The notes below the pieces were generated by a model that was not told the DNA's origin, searched no databases, and worked only from the letters and a program-made list of their open reading frames with translations. A program made the translations under genes and the position numbers. Positions 1 through 7,803 of a stretch of DNA of 64,000 bases are shown here, one piece after another (position 1 is the stretch's first letter; every line of letters starts with the position of its first letter). Source of the DNA: Pelistega sp. (GTDB lineage: Bacteria; Pseudomonadota; Gammaproteobacteria; Burkholderiales; Burkholderiaceae_B); assembly GCA_030538255.1 (NCBI GenBank), contig JAUNUI010000005.1, forward strand, positions 62,001 through 126,000, written 5' to 3'.

Positions 1-2
1 AC

Positions 3-2609
3 CCTGTTGGTCAAGGGGCACAGGCGAAGCAGAATGTGCGTGTGTCGATAACGGTGGGTGCGCAAAAGAGCGAAACCGAGCAACGCCAACAGGGGCATAC
101 GGCCGCACCAAGCCAGGTCCTGGCAGGTAAGACAGCGACGGTGATTGCGCAAGGCGCAGGCACAGACGCAAACCTGACCGTGACCGGATCGGATATAGTG
201 GGGACTACAGGTACCCATCTTGTGGCCGAGAACCACATGACCTTACAGTCTGCGGCACAACAAGATACCAGTCGCAGTAAAAATAGTTCCTCAGGCTGGA
301 ATGCAGGGGTAGCGATTGAATACGGTCAAGGCGGTGCTTCCTTCGGCATTACCGCAGGAGCGAATAAGGGTAAAGGTCACGCCAATAGTGATACCACCAC
401 TCACCGCCATACGCATATTGGGGACGCCACCAGTCTCACCAGCTTAAGCGCAGGGGATACCACCACCTTAAAAGGCGCGCAAGTCATTGGTGAACAAGTC
501 CAACTCAGCACCCCAAACCTCACCATCCACAGTGTTCAAGACACCTCCACCTATGAAGGGAAACAGCAGCACATGAGTGGACAGATTACGGTGGGCTATG
601 GGGTGTCGGGAGAAGCGAGCTTTAGCCGCTCGAACTTGAGCGCCAATTATGCCAGTGTGACCGAACAATCGGGTATTTATGCAGGGGATAAGGGCTATCA
701 AGTCGCCGTCAAGGAGCGCACCGATTTAACAGGGGGCCTGATGACCTCGACGGCCCGTGCCGAACAAGACGGTAAGAATCAGTTCCGTACAGGCACGATC
801 ACTGCGCGAGATATTCAGAACTATGCGGACTATGAGGGAAGTAGTCTCGGTATCGGCGCCGAAGCCAATCTTGGCGGGGGCTGGAATGGACGCACCGTCA
901 CTAAAGAGGGTAAACCGACCGATGCAGTGAGCAGTGGTATCGGCTATGGTAGCGTGGGTGATAGCCAGAACAGCACTACCTCTAGTGGCATTAATACGCA
1001 GAATATAACGATTACTGACGCAGACAAGCAAGAGCTCCTCACCGGGATCACTGCACAGGCAATGGCTGAGCAGGTCTTTACCGCGACCACCACGGATAAT
1101 GCAAAAGCCCTGAGTGGTGCCTTAGAGAATCGCTTTAATGCCCAAGCACTCCAGAAAGAACTCGATGTGCAACGTGAGGTGAGTCAAGAGTTTAGCCGTA
1201 ATGTGCAGAGTGCGAAGGGAGAACTTAACAAAGCCGCCGATCGCCTTAAAGAGCAATATGAACGCGGGGAATTAAACACAGCAGACTATAACGCACAGCG
1301 TGAACAGCTAGAAAATACCTCACTGCTCTTAAGCACCATCGCTGCAGGACTCTCTGCACCCACGAATAGTGGGTTAGGTATTGCTGCTGCTAGCCTCAGC
1401 CCAGTGGCCGCCAAACAGATTGGGCAGTATTTTAAGGCACAAGGAGAACAAGGAGGCGCAGGCGAAGGCAATGCCCAGCATTTGATTGCCCATGGCCTGC
1501 TAGCAGGTGCAGTGGCTGTAGCAGGCGGAAATAATGCCTTAAGTGCCGCGACTTCTGCCATGAGTGCTGAAGCGGCAGCACCGCTTTTAGCCAGCTATCT
1601 CTATGGGAAAGACGCCAACACCTTAAGCGCTGATGAGAAAACCACCATTACCGCCATTACGAGCATCATCGGCGCAGGTGTGGGAGCCAGCACGGGCAAT
1701 AACAGTAATATCGCCCAAGGTGCGCAGTCGGTGCAGAATGCGGTGGAGAATAACTATCTGACTGAGGTTACTGTCCAGCGATTAAAAGACTGTTTGAATG
1801 GAACAACGTGCAAAACTGAACATGAAAAGCAGTCTAAGCTTGAAGAGTCAGAAAAATTAAGTCAGTTTTTGGATCAAGAATTGGCGAATCTTTGTGCGGC
1901 CTCTCCGACAGGTGATGCGTGCCGCACGGGCATCAATACAGCGATTAAGTATATTGCGATGCGTGATGCATGGGAGTATTTAAATAACGATGTGAGTCGC
2001 TCGTCAAAACAAACATTTGATTATCTTTATAATAGTCCGAATGCGGATAAACGACTGGTTACGTATATGAATACCATTGACACACGCGCTGATTTTTTTG
2101 GTGCATCGAATCAATACGAGCAACATGAGGGCTCTGGCGCTAAATGGTTTGGTGGTGCGGAGTTTGTCTCCAGAGCGACATTCACTGGACTGGGTGCTGA
2201 TGGCAATGGTTCCTATATCACTTTTGCATTAGGAAAACTTTTGGGTAATCCTCCGTTATATGAGTGGCGTAAGGAGGCGGGAGATTCGCTTATCGCAGGA
2301 GGCTTTGAAAATTTTAAGAATCTATACAACAATAAGCAGGATGCTGTTGCATGGGATATTGATCAACTGAAGAGTGAGCAAAAGCTGTTGCAACCTGTGC
2401 ATGAGAAATATTTAGTGGATTATCCCACGTTCACGGCAGCAAGCCAAAAAATGACAACTATTACTGCTGACGATATGATTCATTTTTTATCTAACTCCGA
2501 GCCTCCAAGAGGTATAGAAGGAGGAATAAATCTTTTGGACTATAGTTCAAGAGTGAAGTATGGGTGTAAGTTATTAGGATACTCTGAAAAGTTAGGGTGT
2601 CAGCCATGA
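3..2609 (+). CDS. cdiA: CdiA/filamentous haemagglutinin, C-terminal part with toxin tip (5' end outside window)
   Basis: The reading frame is open to the left edge, so this is the 3' part of a much larger exoprotein of the two-partner-secretion type. The first third has the Gly/Ser/Thr-rich beta-helix texture of haemagglutinin repeats. From about 1480 to 1742 an Ala/Gly-rich, fairly hydrophobic stretch matches the pretoxin-VENN domain and ends in the VENN motif at 1743-1754. The 284 residues that follow are the variable toxin tip: Cys-containing, alpha-helical in character and not recognised. In this family the protein sits on the cell surface and delivers the tip into neighbouring bacteria. 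The stop overlaps the ATG of the next gene (ATGA), as expected for a toxin-immunity pair. The CdiB transporter gene is not in the window. Family assignment is firm; the activity of the tip is unknown. Confidence 0.85.
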   Translation, partial: PVGQGAQAKQNVRVSITVGAQKSETEQRQQGHTAAPSQVLAGKTATVIAQGAGTDANLTVTGSDIVGTTGTHLVAENHMTLQSAAQQDTSRSKNSSSGWNAGVAIEYGQGGASFGITAGANKGKGHANSDTTTHRHTHIGDATSLTSLSAGDTTTLKGAQVIGEQVQLSTPNLTIHSVQDTSTYEGKQQHMSGQITVGYGVSGEASFSRSNLSANYASVTEQSGIYAGDKGYQVAVKERTDLTGGLMTSTARAEQDGKNQFRTGTITARDIQNYADYEGSSLGIGAEANLGGGWNGRTVTKEGKPTDAVSSGIGYGSVGDSQNSTTSSGINTQNITITDADKQELLTGITAQAMAEQVFTATTTDNAKALSGALENRFNAQALQKELDVQREVSQEFSRNVQSAKGELNKAADRLKEQYERGELNTADYNAQREQLENTSLLLSTIAAGLSAPTNSGLGIAAASLSPVAAKQIGQYFKAQGEQGGAGEGNAQHLIAHGLLAGAVAVAGGNNALSAATSAMSAEAAAPLLASYLYGKDANTLSADEKTTITAITSIIGAGVGASTGNNSNIAQGAQSVQNAVENNYLTEVTVQRLKDCLNGTTCKTEHEKQSKLEESEKLSQFLDQELANLCAASPTGDACRTGINTAIKYIAMRDAWEYLNNDVSRSSKQTFDYLYNSPNADKRLVTYMNTIDTRADFFGASNQYEQHEGSGAKWFGGAEFVSRATFTGLGADGNGSYITFALGKLLGNPPLYEWRKEAGDSLIAGGFENFKNLYNNKQDAVAWDIDQLKSEQKLLQPVHEKYLVDYPTFTAASQKMTTITADDMIHFLSNSEPPRGIEGGINLLDYSSRVKYGCKLLGYSEKLGCQP

Positions 2610-3004
2610 GAAAATTGAATTATTGGTGGTTTTTCTTGGCATATGCAGTTTGCCCATTTCTATATGTTGCTGTTTTGGGTATTTGGGGAGCAGTACAGTC
2701 TCCCGAAACAATAGTTTTGAGAAATGTTGGTCCGCTGTTTTTTATTGGGTTGATAGGATTGGTATTACTTTTGGTCCCTATCATAGCTTTGAGTGGAATC
2801 GCATTTTATTTCTATAGGAAATTAACTTTTAGTATATTCTTAGTCATAATGAACTGTATAACCTTTTTCACTTTTCTGCTTTTATTTGCAATAATTACTG
2901 AAAATAATATTGTTTTTTATGGATACTCAATGGTTGTTGGTATACCAGCAATAATACTTCAAAATTTTGTTTTATGGCTATTGATTTATATGAGAAATAG
3001 GTGA
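2606..3004 (+). CDS. Probable membrane immunity protein for the cdiA toxin tip
   Basis: A protein of about 132 residues made almost entirely of hydrophobic segments. Four membrane spans can be seen, roughly at residues 5-27, 43-66, 72-93 and 103-126, separated by short polar loops. The chosen ATG overlaps the cdiA stop as ATGA; a GTG nine bases upstream is an alternative start. Position, overlap and small size fit a CdiI-type immunity gene, which must be made together with the toxin. Immunity proteins that span the inner membrane usually protect against tips acting at or in that membrane, so a membrane-active toxin is an inference from this gene rather than from the toxin sequence. Base composition is AT-richer than cdiA, typical of toxin-immunity cassettes. 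No named immunity family was recognised. Confidence 0.65.
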   Translation: MRKLNYWWFFLAYAVCPFLYVAVLGIWGAVQSPETIVLRNVGPLFFIGLIGLVLLLVPIIALSGIAFYFYRKLTFSIFLVIMNCITFFTFLLLFAIITENNIVFYGYSMVVGIPAIILQNFVLWLLIYMRNR

Positions 3005-3077
3005 CCTATCAATATTTTACACAGTAACAAGAGAAAAATCAGTCTATTAGTTACTTGGCTGTTAGTAGGTAATTAGT

Positions 3078-3326
3078 GCCGTTGCTGCAGCGAGAGGCAA
3101 TAATGCCTTAAGTGCTGCGACTTCTGCCATGAGTGCTGAAGCGGCAGCACCGCTCTTAGCCGAATACATTTACGGTAAGAAAGACGCCAACACCTTAACC
3201 GCTGATGAGAAAACGATCATTACCGGCATTACAGGGCTTATCGGCGCAGGTGTGGGAGCCAGCACGGGCAGTAATGCTAATATTGTCCAAGGTGTGCAGT
3301 CGGTGCAGAATGCGGTGGAGCATAAT
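3078..3326 (+). repeat. Duplicated pretoxin segment of cdiA (copy of 1509-1754)
   Basis: This stretch repeats the pretoxin part of cdiA up to the VENN position, where it reads VEHN (3315-3326). It has one extra codon and scattered substitutions. Two in-frame TAG codons at 3063 and 3066 lie just before it, so it is cut off from any haemagglutinin reading frame. It provides homology for recombination that would swap the downstream toxin-immunity module onto the main cdiA gene. Confidence 0.85.
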
Positions 3327-4085
3327 GCAATGTGGGTGCAACAAGCGTATGCAGAAGAAATAATGAAAATGCGCAAAGAAGACCCAGAGCAATATAAAAA
3401 GTTCCAGCATCAACAAGAGGCGTTGGGTTTATGGCTCTTAAATACATCGGCAGATTTTACCCCGGTAGTGGGTGACATTAAAGGGTTTGTAGAAGCAGAG
3501 ACGTTTGGTGATTATTTCTTTGCTGCCTTAGGTGCCATACCACTTGTAGGTGACGCGAGTAACGCAAGCTATAAAACAATTAAAACGTCTTATGAGGCAG
3601 CAAAACAATCGAAAGACGTTGATGGAATGATGGGTGCGGTTTCACAAGCCGCTGCTTTCAAAAAACAAACTGATTTGACGCAACGCTATGGTAAGCTAGA
3701 TGATCATTGGTTTGTCAATGGAGAGGCGCATTGGTTAAACCCATTGACTAATAGTTTTGAGAAAATTCCTGCCAATGCGAAAGTATCGGTGGATCATATT
3801 TTACCGAAAAAATATCTAGAAGAAATGGTTTCTGGGTTTGAAAAGCTGCCTAAAAATATACAAAAACAGCTAATGGATACGCCTGAAAATTTACAACCGA
3901 TGGTTCATTTAGCGAACTGCTCTAAAGGTTGTAAAGTAGAGTTTGTTGGAGATGGTTGGAAGACATGGAATGGTCAAGAAATAAATCAGGGATATAAGCG
4001 CTATTTACATGAAATTCAAGATGACATAGCACAAAAAACCAAGGACTACTTGAGTAGATATGAAAGGATAAATAATGAAAAGTAG
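3129..4085 (+). CDS. Orphan CdiA-CT toxin module with PT-TG-like region and HNH-like nuclease motif
   Basis: A 318-residue frame that begins inside the duplicated pretoxin and has no secretion or haemagglutinin part. Residues 1-66 are pretoxin, ending in VEHN, a variant of VENN. Residues about 105-160 resemble the PT-TG pretoxin region (TPVVGDIKGFVEAE, then ALGAIPLVGDASNA). The tip carries VDHILPKKYL (Asp222-His223) and then NLQPMVHLANCSKG. This DH...N...H..N...KG spacing is seen in HNH/endonuclease VII-like toxins, so a nuclease is likely but not proven. The start ATG is internal to the old domain and lacks a convincing ribosome binding site, so the module may be silent until recombined onto cdiA. 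It overlaps the next gene by 11 bases. Confidence 0.65.
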   Translation: MSAEAAAPLLAEYIYGKKDANTLTADEKTIITGITGLIGAGVGASTGSNANIVQGVQSVQNAVEHNAMWVQQAYAEEIMKMRKEDPEQYKKFQHQQEALGLWLLNTSADFTPVVGDIKGFVEAETFGDYFFAALGAIPLVGDASNASYKTIKTSYEAAKQSKDVDGMMGAVSQAAAFKKQTDLTQRYGKLDDHWFVNGEAHWLNPLTNSFEKIPANAKVSVDHILPKKYLEEMVSGFEKLPKNIQKQLMDTPENLQPMVHLANCSKGCKVEFVGDGWKTWNGQEINQGYKRYLHEIQDDIAQKTKDYLSRYERINNEK

Positions 4086-4530
4086 AGCTTTTACTTTTGA
4101 GCAAGCAAAGTCTGAGTTTGATTATGTAGTATCAAGCTATGAAGACATTCAAGCAAAGGAAATAGCAGAAATCTGTACATACTCTAAATTATCTCCTGAA
4201 ATGTCAGATACTAATATTTTGAAAAATGGTGGTAAGGAGTGGTTAATTGAACCTTTTAGAGGGTTACAACCATTAAGTTATTCTGTTTTGCAAAATCATG
4301 CTTCAGATTATATGGTTGGGTTTAGATGGATAAGAAAAATACCAAGACCAGCCTTACCAAGAAACCAGTTAAAGCATAACGGTTTTTTAGTTATAAATAA
4401 TACTGTATTATGGGTAAATATAGCCTTCAGAATTTATAAGGAAAAATCCTTACCCGAAGCAATTGAAAACTCGTGGTTGAAAAATGCATCTGGATGGAGA
4501 ACTACGAGTGATATTGTTCCTGTGAATTGA
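4075..4530 (+). CDS. Probable immunity protein for the orphan HNH-like toxin
   Basis: A soluble-looking protein of 151 residues with no membrane segment. It starts 11 bases inside the preceding toxin gene, behind a good AAAGGA site 6 bases upstream. Overlap, size and AT-rich composition are those of an immunity gene paired with the orphan toxin. A cytosolic immunity protein fits a nuclease toxin. No named immunity domain was recognised. The frame stays open after the TGA at 4528-4530 for another 133 codons (see the remnant at 4531), so it is possible that one longer immunity gene was split by a nonsense change; a 151-residue complete protein is the simpler reading. Confidence 0.6.
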   Translation: MKSRAFTFEQAKSEFDYVVSSYEDIQAKEIAEICTYSKLSPEMSDTNILKNGGKEWLIEPFRGLQPLSYSVLQNHASDYMVGFRWIRKIPRPALPRNQLKHNGFLVINNTVLWVNIAFRIYKEKSLPEAIENSWLKNASGWRTTSDIVPVN

Positions 4531-4932
4531 CGTCAGTTTATAAAAGATAGGAATGCAGAATGGTTTCCTTTTAGTAATTACTTAGTATTAATAGACAAAA
4601 ACTGGGAAAAAACACTCTTACCCTGCTTACAAGAAAAGATTCCTAATGTTTATGTAACTCATATTAACCCTCACGATGGTACCAAAACTCAATGGCCTGC
4701 TTTCAGATGTTTTTTAGATAGTCGCTTACCAGGGGATGATGGATTAATTGGAGACCAGTTATATGTCGTTGATGAAAATCCAGATAAACAAGTCTACTGG
4801 GTTAAAGATTTCGATTTTAAAAATATCTATTATTTAAATAATCCCGCTGAAGCAATTGATGCGTATAGCGCGCACACCTTATTGCAAAAGCCAGAACGCT
4901 TTGATTTTAGTCCTTGGGGAGTTAAATTATAA
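4531..4932 (+). pseudogene. Start-less remnant of an immunity-type gene
   Basis: Directly after the TGA of the previous gene, in the same frame, there are 133 sense codons before a TAA at 4930-4932. The frame has no ATG or GTG, and its only TTG is near the end, so it is not a normal gene. The translation is clearly protein-like, with well-mixed polar and aromatic residues: it opens with QFIKDRNAEWFPF, contains YVVDENPDKQVYW in the middle and closes with FDFSPWGVKL. Gene-end fragments of this kind are left when recombination deletes the toxin and the 5' part of an immunity gene. The alternative is that it is the second half of the 4075 gene, split by a nonsense change. Confidence 0.6.
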
Positions 4933-5157
4933 CAAGACACCTCCACCTATGAAGGGAAACAGCAGCACATGAGCGGGCAGATAACGATTGGCTATGGGGT
5001 GTCGGGAGAAGCGAGCTTTAGCCGCTCGAACCTGAACGCCAATTATGCTAGCGTGACCGAGCAATCGGGCATCTATGCAGGGGATAAGGGCTATCAAGTC
5101 GCCGTCAAGGAGTACACCGATTTAACAGGGGGCCTGATGACCAGAAGAGTTCAATAA
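4933..5157 (+). pseudogene. Displaced internal fragment of the cdiA haemagglutinin region
   Basis: Bases 4933-5142 repeat cdiA bases 537-746 with only scattered substitutions, then similarity stops abruptly at ATGACC. The readable frame (ATG at 4969, stop at 5157) encodes about 62 haemagglutinin residues and then a short foreign tail. It is a decayed piece from an earlier duplication or recombination of the cdiA 3' end. It has no secretion signal and no toxin. Confidence 0.85.
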
Positions 5158-5248
5158 ATAGTGCTGTATAAAAATAAAGCTCATACCACCCAGTAAAAGT
5201 TCAACAAATAGTGCTGTATAAAAATAAAGGTCATACCACCCTGTGAAA
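5149..5248 (+). repeat. 50-bp tandem direct repeat (two copies) at the edge of the CDI region
   Basis: Two head-to-tail copies, 5149-5198 and 5199-5248, begin GTTCAAYAAATAGTGCTG and differ at only a few positions. The second copy supplies one arm of the phoH terminator hairpin. The first lacks its partner arm and lies against the end of the displaced cdiA fragment. This looks like a junction duplicated when the CDI debris was added beside phoH. Confidence 0.8.
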
Positions 5249-5262
5249 AAGGGGTATGACCT
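5215..5262 (-). terminator. Rho-independent terminator of phoH
   Basis: A perfect 10-bp inverted repeat (AGGTCATACC at 5228-5237, GGTATGACCT at 5253-5262) lies 38 bases past the phoH stop. On the minus strand the stem is followed by a T-rich run (TTTATTTTTAT). Confidence 0.8.
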
Positions 5263-5300
5263 ACTAAACTTCACAAAATAATTAATTGAATATGGCAATC

Positions 5301-7139
5301 TTACAAAGCATCACTCGCATAATCGGCTAAGCGCGAGCGCTCGCCTTTCTGCAAGGTGACATGGCCTGAATGTGGCCAGCCCTTGAAGCGGTCAACCACA
5401 TAGGTTAAGCCTGAGCTACCTTCGGTTAAGTAGGGGGTATCAATCTGCGCAATATTACCTAAGCAAATAATCTTGGTGCCAGGACCGGCACGGGTGATTA
5501 AGGTCTTCATCTGTTTCGGTGTTAAGTTTTGCGCTTCGTCGATAATCAGAAATTTATTCAAGAAAGTACGTCCACGCATAAAGTTCAAGGACTTCACGCG
5601 AATATGCGCTTTAATAATTTCTTTACTGGTGCTGCGATCCCACTCGGCTGAATTCTCGCCTGATTTAGTACCTAAGTTCAGGAACTCAAGGTTATCTTCA
5701 AGCGCCCCCATCCAAGGTTGCATCTTCTCTTCTTCAGTACCTGGTAAGAAACCAATATCTTCGCCGACAGGCACAGTTACCCGAGTCATAATGATCTCGG
5801 TATAGCGCTTAGTTTCTAATACTTGGGTTAAACCAGCTGCAAGAGCGAGTAGGGTCTTACCTGTACCTGCTTGACCAAGTAGGGTGACGAAATCAATCTC
5901 AGGGTTCATCAAGAGGTTTAAGGCGAAGTTCTGCTCGCGATTACGTGCCGTCACACCCCAGACATTGTTCTTCTTATGGGTATAGTCGCGCAGTGTAGCG
6001 AGCACTGCGGTCTTGCCATTAATCTCTTTGACTTGGGCATATAGCGGCGTATCGCCTTCAATAAAGACAAATTGATTAATCAGGAAGCTACTGACTAAGG
6101 GGCCCTTAATCTTGTAATAGGTGGTGCCCCCTTGAATCCACGACTCCATATCCTTGCCATGGCGTTGCCAGAAATTATTTGGTAGGGGCAGGATGCCGTC
6201 ATAGATTAAATCAGAATCATCTAAGGTGTGGTCATTCAGGTAATCATCGGCGGATAGACTGAGCGCACGTGCTTTCAGGCGCATATTAATGTCTTTTGAA
6301 ACCAGACAAACTTGGCGGTCGGCAAACTCATTGTGTAGAGTCTGTACCACGCTCAGAATCATATTGTCGGCCTTGCCTTCAGGGAGGGTTACTTCTAGCG
6401 GATCATCCATCACCTTGGTTTGGAACCATAGGGTACCGGTGGCTTCTTTATTACCTAAGCTGTTTAAGGCAATACCCTGCAGTAAATCTGTCGATTCAGC
6501 ACAGAGATTGTCTAAGGTACGGCTGACTTGGCGCGCATTGCGAGCAACTTCGGTCATGCCTTTCTTGTGGTGGTCTAATTCTTCAAGCACGATCATGGGC
6601 AAGAAGATATCATGTTCCTCGAAGCGGAAGAGGGACATTGGGTCATGCAATAAGACATTGGTATCCAGGACGAATAGCTTGCATTCCTCAACCGCAGCGC
6701 TTCCCGATTTAGAACTCGATTTGCTCGCGACTTTATTTACCGCTTTAGTGACGGCAGGTGTACCCTTAATGCTTGAATCAACAGTTTTGCTTGCGGTTCT
6801 GGCACTGACCTTGCTCGCTGTTTTGGCCGCAGTCTTACTCACGGTCTTACGTGCTGTTTTGCTGACTGCTTTTGTGCTGGTTTTATTTGCCGCCTGTTTA
6901 CGTGTTGGGCTTGATGCCTGGGTGCTTAGTAGGGCATGGTCCGCCATTTCCTCATCAAGCAACTCATCAAGAATTTCATCATCTGTCACATCGTCCATGA
7001 TTGCCGTTGATTTGGCAGCGATAGTTTTGTTTGCTTGACGAGACGCCGTTGTACGTGCCGGAGTGCTTAAACTTGCTTTCGGTTCAGCGCTCATATCAAC
7101 AAGGCTTGCGAGTTTTGTGGGCAATTTAGGTAATGGCAT
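5301..7139 (-). CDS. phoH: PhoH2-type protein: PIN domain fused to PhoH ATPase, with long basic N-terminal tail
   Basis: A protein of 612 residues. Residues 1-150 are low complexity: an acidic patch (DDVTDDEILDELLDEEM, about 49-65), then Lys/Ala/Ser/Thr repeats of KTA/KTV type. A PIN ribonuclease domain begins near 154 with LFVLDTNVLLHDP, carrying acidic metal-binding residues. The PhoH ATPase follows, with Walker A GQAGTGKT at 422-429 and Walker B FLIIDEAQ near 530-537. PhoH2 proteins of this architecture have RNA unwinding and cleavage activity. The basic tail is unusual and recalls histone H1-like proteins. The gene lies downstream of bcp on the same strand, but a terminator separates the two. 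The start is the first ATG; it has only a weak upstream AGGCC match. Confidence 0.9.
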   Translation of the reverse strand: MPLPKLPTKLASLVDMSAEPKASLSTPARTTASRQANKTIAAKSTAIMDDVTDDEILDELLDEEMADHALLSTQASSPTRKQAANKTSTKAVSKTARKTVSKTAAKTASKVSARTASKTVDSSIKGTPAVTKAVNKVASKSSSKSGSAAVEECKLFVLDTNVLLHDPMSLFRFEEHDIFLPMIVLEELDHHKKGMTEVARNARQVSRTLDNLCAESTDLLQGIALNSLGNKEATGTLWFQTKVMDDPLEVTLPEGKADNMILSVVQTLHNEFADRQVCLVSKDINMRLKARALSLSADDYLNDHTLDDSDLIYDGILPLPNNFWQRHGKDMESWIQGGTTYYKIKGPLVSSFLINQFVFIEGDTPLYAQVKEINGKTAVLATLRDYTHKKNNVWGVTARNREQNFALNLLMNPEIDFVTLLGQAGTGKTLLALAAGLTQVLETKRYTEIIMTRVTVPVGEDIGFLPGTEEEKMQPWMGALEDNLEFLNLGTKSGENSAEWDRSTSKEIIKAHIRVKSLNFMRGRTFLNKFLIIDEAQNLTPKQMKTLITRAGPGTKIICLGNIAQIDTPYLTEGSSGLTYVVDRFKGWPHSGHVTLQKGERSRLADYASDAL

Positions 7140-7170
7140 ATTCAGGCCTGTTCCGTATAGTTAAGGGTTT

Positions 7171-7204
7171 AAAAATTAAGGTTTGGTTTTATATGCCAAG
7201 CCTT
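7171..7204 (-). terminator. Terminator of the peroxiredoxin gene
   Basis: On the minus strand the hairpin AAGGCTTGG / CCAAACCTT (arms 7196-7204 and 7178-7186, one G-U pair) is followed by AATTTTT. It lies between bcp and phoH and so separates their transcription. Confidence 0.65.
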
Positions 7205-7255
7205 ATTCAGACTAACTCATCGATTGATATCACAAGAACAACAAAACCACGTCTC

Positions 7256-7723
7256 TTAAGCCAGTGCTTGCACCGCTTCGAGCACAGTTTGCACATGGCC
7301 TGGTACTTTAAGCCCACGCCATTCTTGTACGAGTACGCCTTTTTCATCAATTAAAAACGTACTGCGTTCAATCCCTCTTACTTGTTTACCGTACATATTT
7401 TTCAGTTTCATGACACCGAATAATTCACACAACACTTCTTCTTTATCAGATATGAGTGCAAAGGGTAATTCTTGCTTCGCACTGAAGTTATCGTGAGATT
7501 TAATCGAGTCACGTGAGACGCCAATAATCTTCGTGTTCAATGCCGTAAATTCATCGATTAGGTCACGAAAACCTTGGGCTTGTGTGGTGCAACCAGGGGT
7601 GCTGTCTTTCGGGTAAAAATACAAAACAATACGCTGACCCGCTAATTCACTCAGGTGAATCGTGCCTTGATTGCTTTCTGCGCTGAAATCAGGCACTGCT
7701 TTACCTACTTCAACTTGACTCAT
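7256..7723 (-). CDS. bcp: Thioredoxin-dependent peroxiredoxin, BCP/PrxQ family
   Basis: A protein of 155 residues, full length for the family, which reduces hydrogen peroxide and organic hydroperoxides in the cytoplasm using thioredoxin. The peroxidatic cysteine is Cys45 in PKDSTPGCTTQ. The second cysteine found five residues on in E. coli Bcp is replaced (QAQG), so the classical resolving Cys is absent. Cys99 (VLCELFGV) is the only other cysteine and could serve instead. The start is well supported by AAGGAG about 11 bases upstream. The gene follows the Mth938-domain gene on the same strand with an 80-base gap. Confidence 0.93.
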   Translation of the reverse strand: MSQVEVGKAVPDFSAESNQGTIHLSELAGQRIVLYFYPKDSTPGCTTQAQGFRDLIDEFTALNTKIIGVSRDSIKSHDNFSAKQELPFALISDKEEVLCELFGVMKLKNMYGKQVRGIERSTFLIDEKGVLVQEWRGLKVPGHVQTVLEAVQALA

Positions 7724-7803
7724 GTGAGGGTTCTCCTTAATTGCGTAACGACTTAAATGCTTAAGCCGCTTAAATGCTTAAATCTTTGAACTGCTGAGGC
7801 TGC

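Noticed and set aside
6289..7038. 249-codon plus-strand frame opposite phoH
   Set aside because: It is the complement of the Lys/Ala-repeat tail and PIN region; Leu/Ala/Val-rich, without a start signal.
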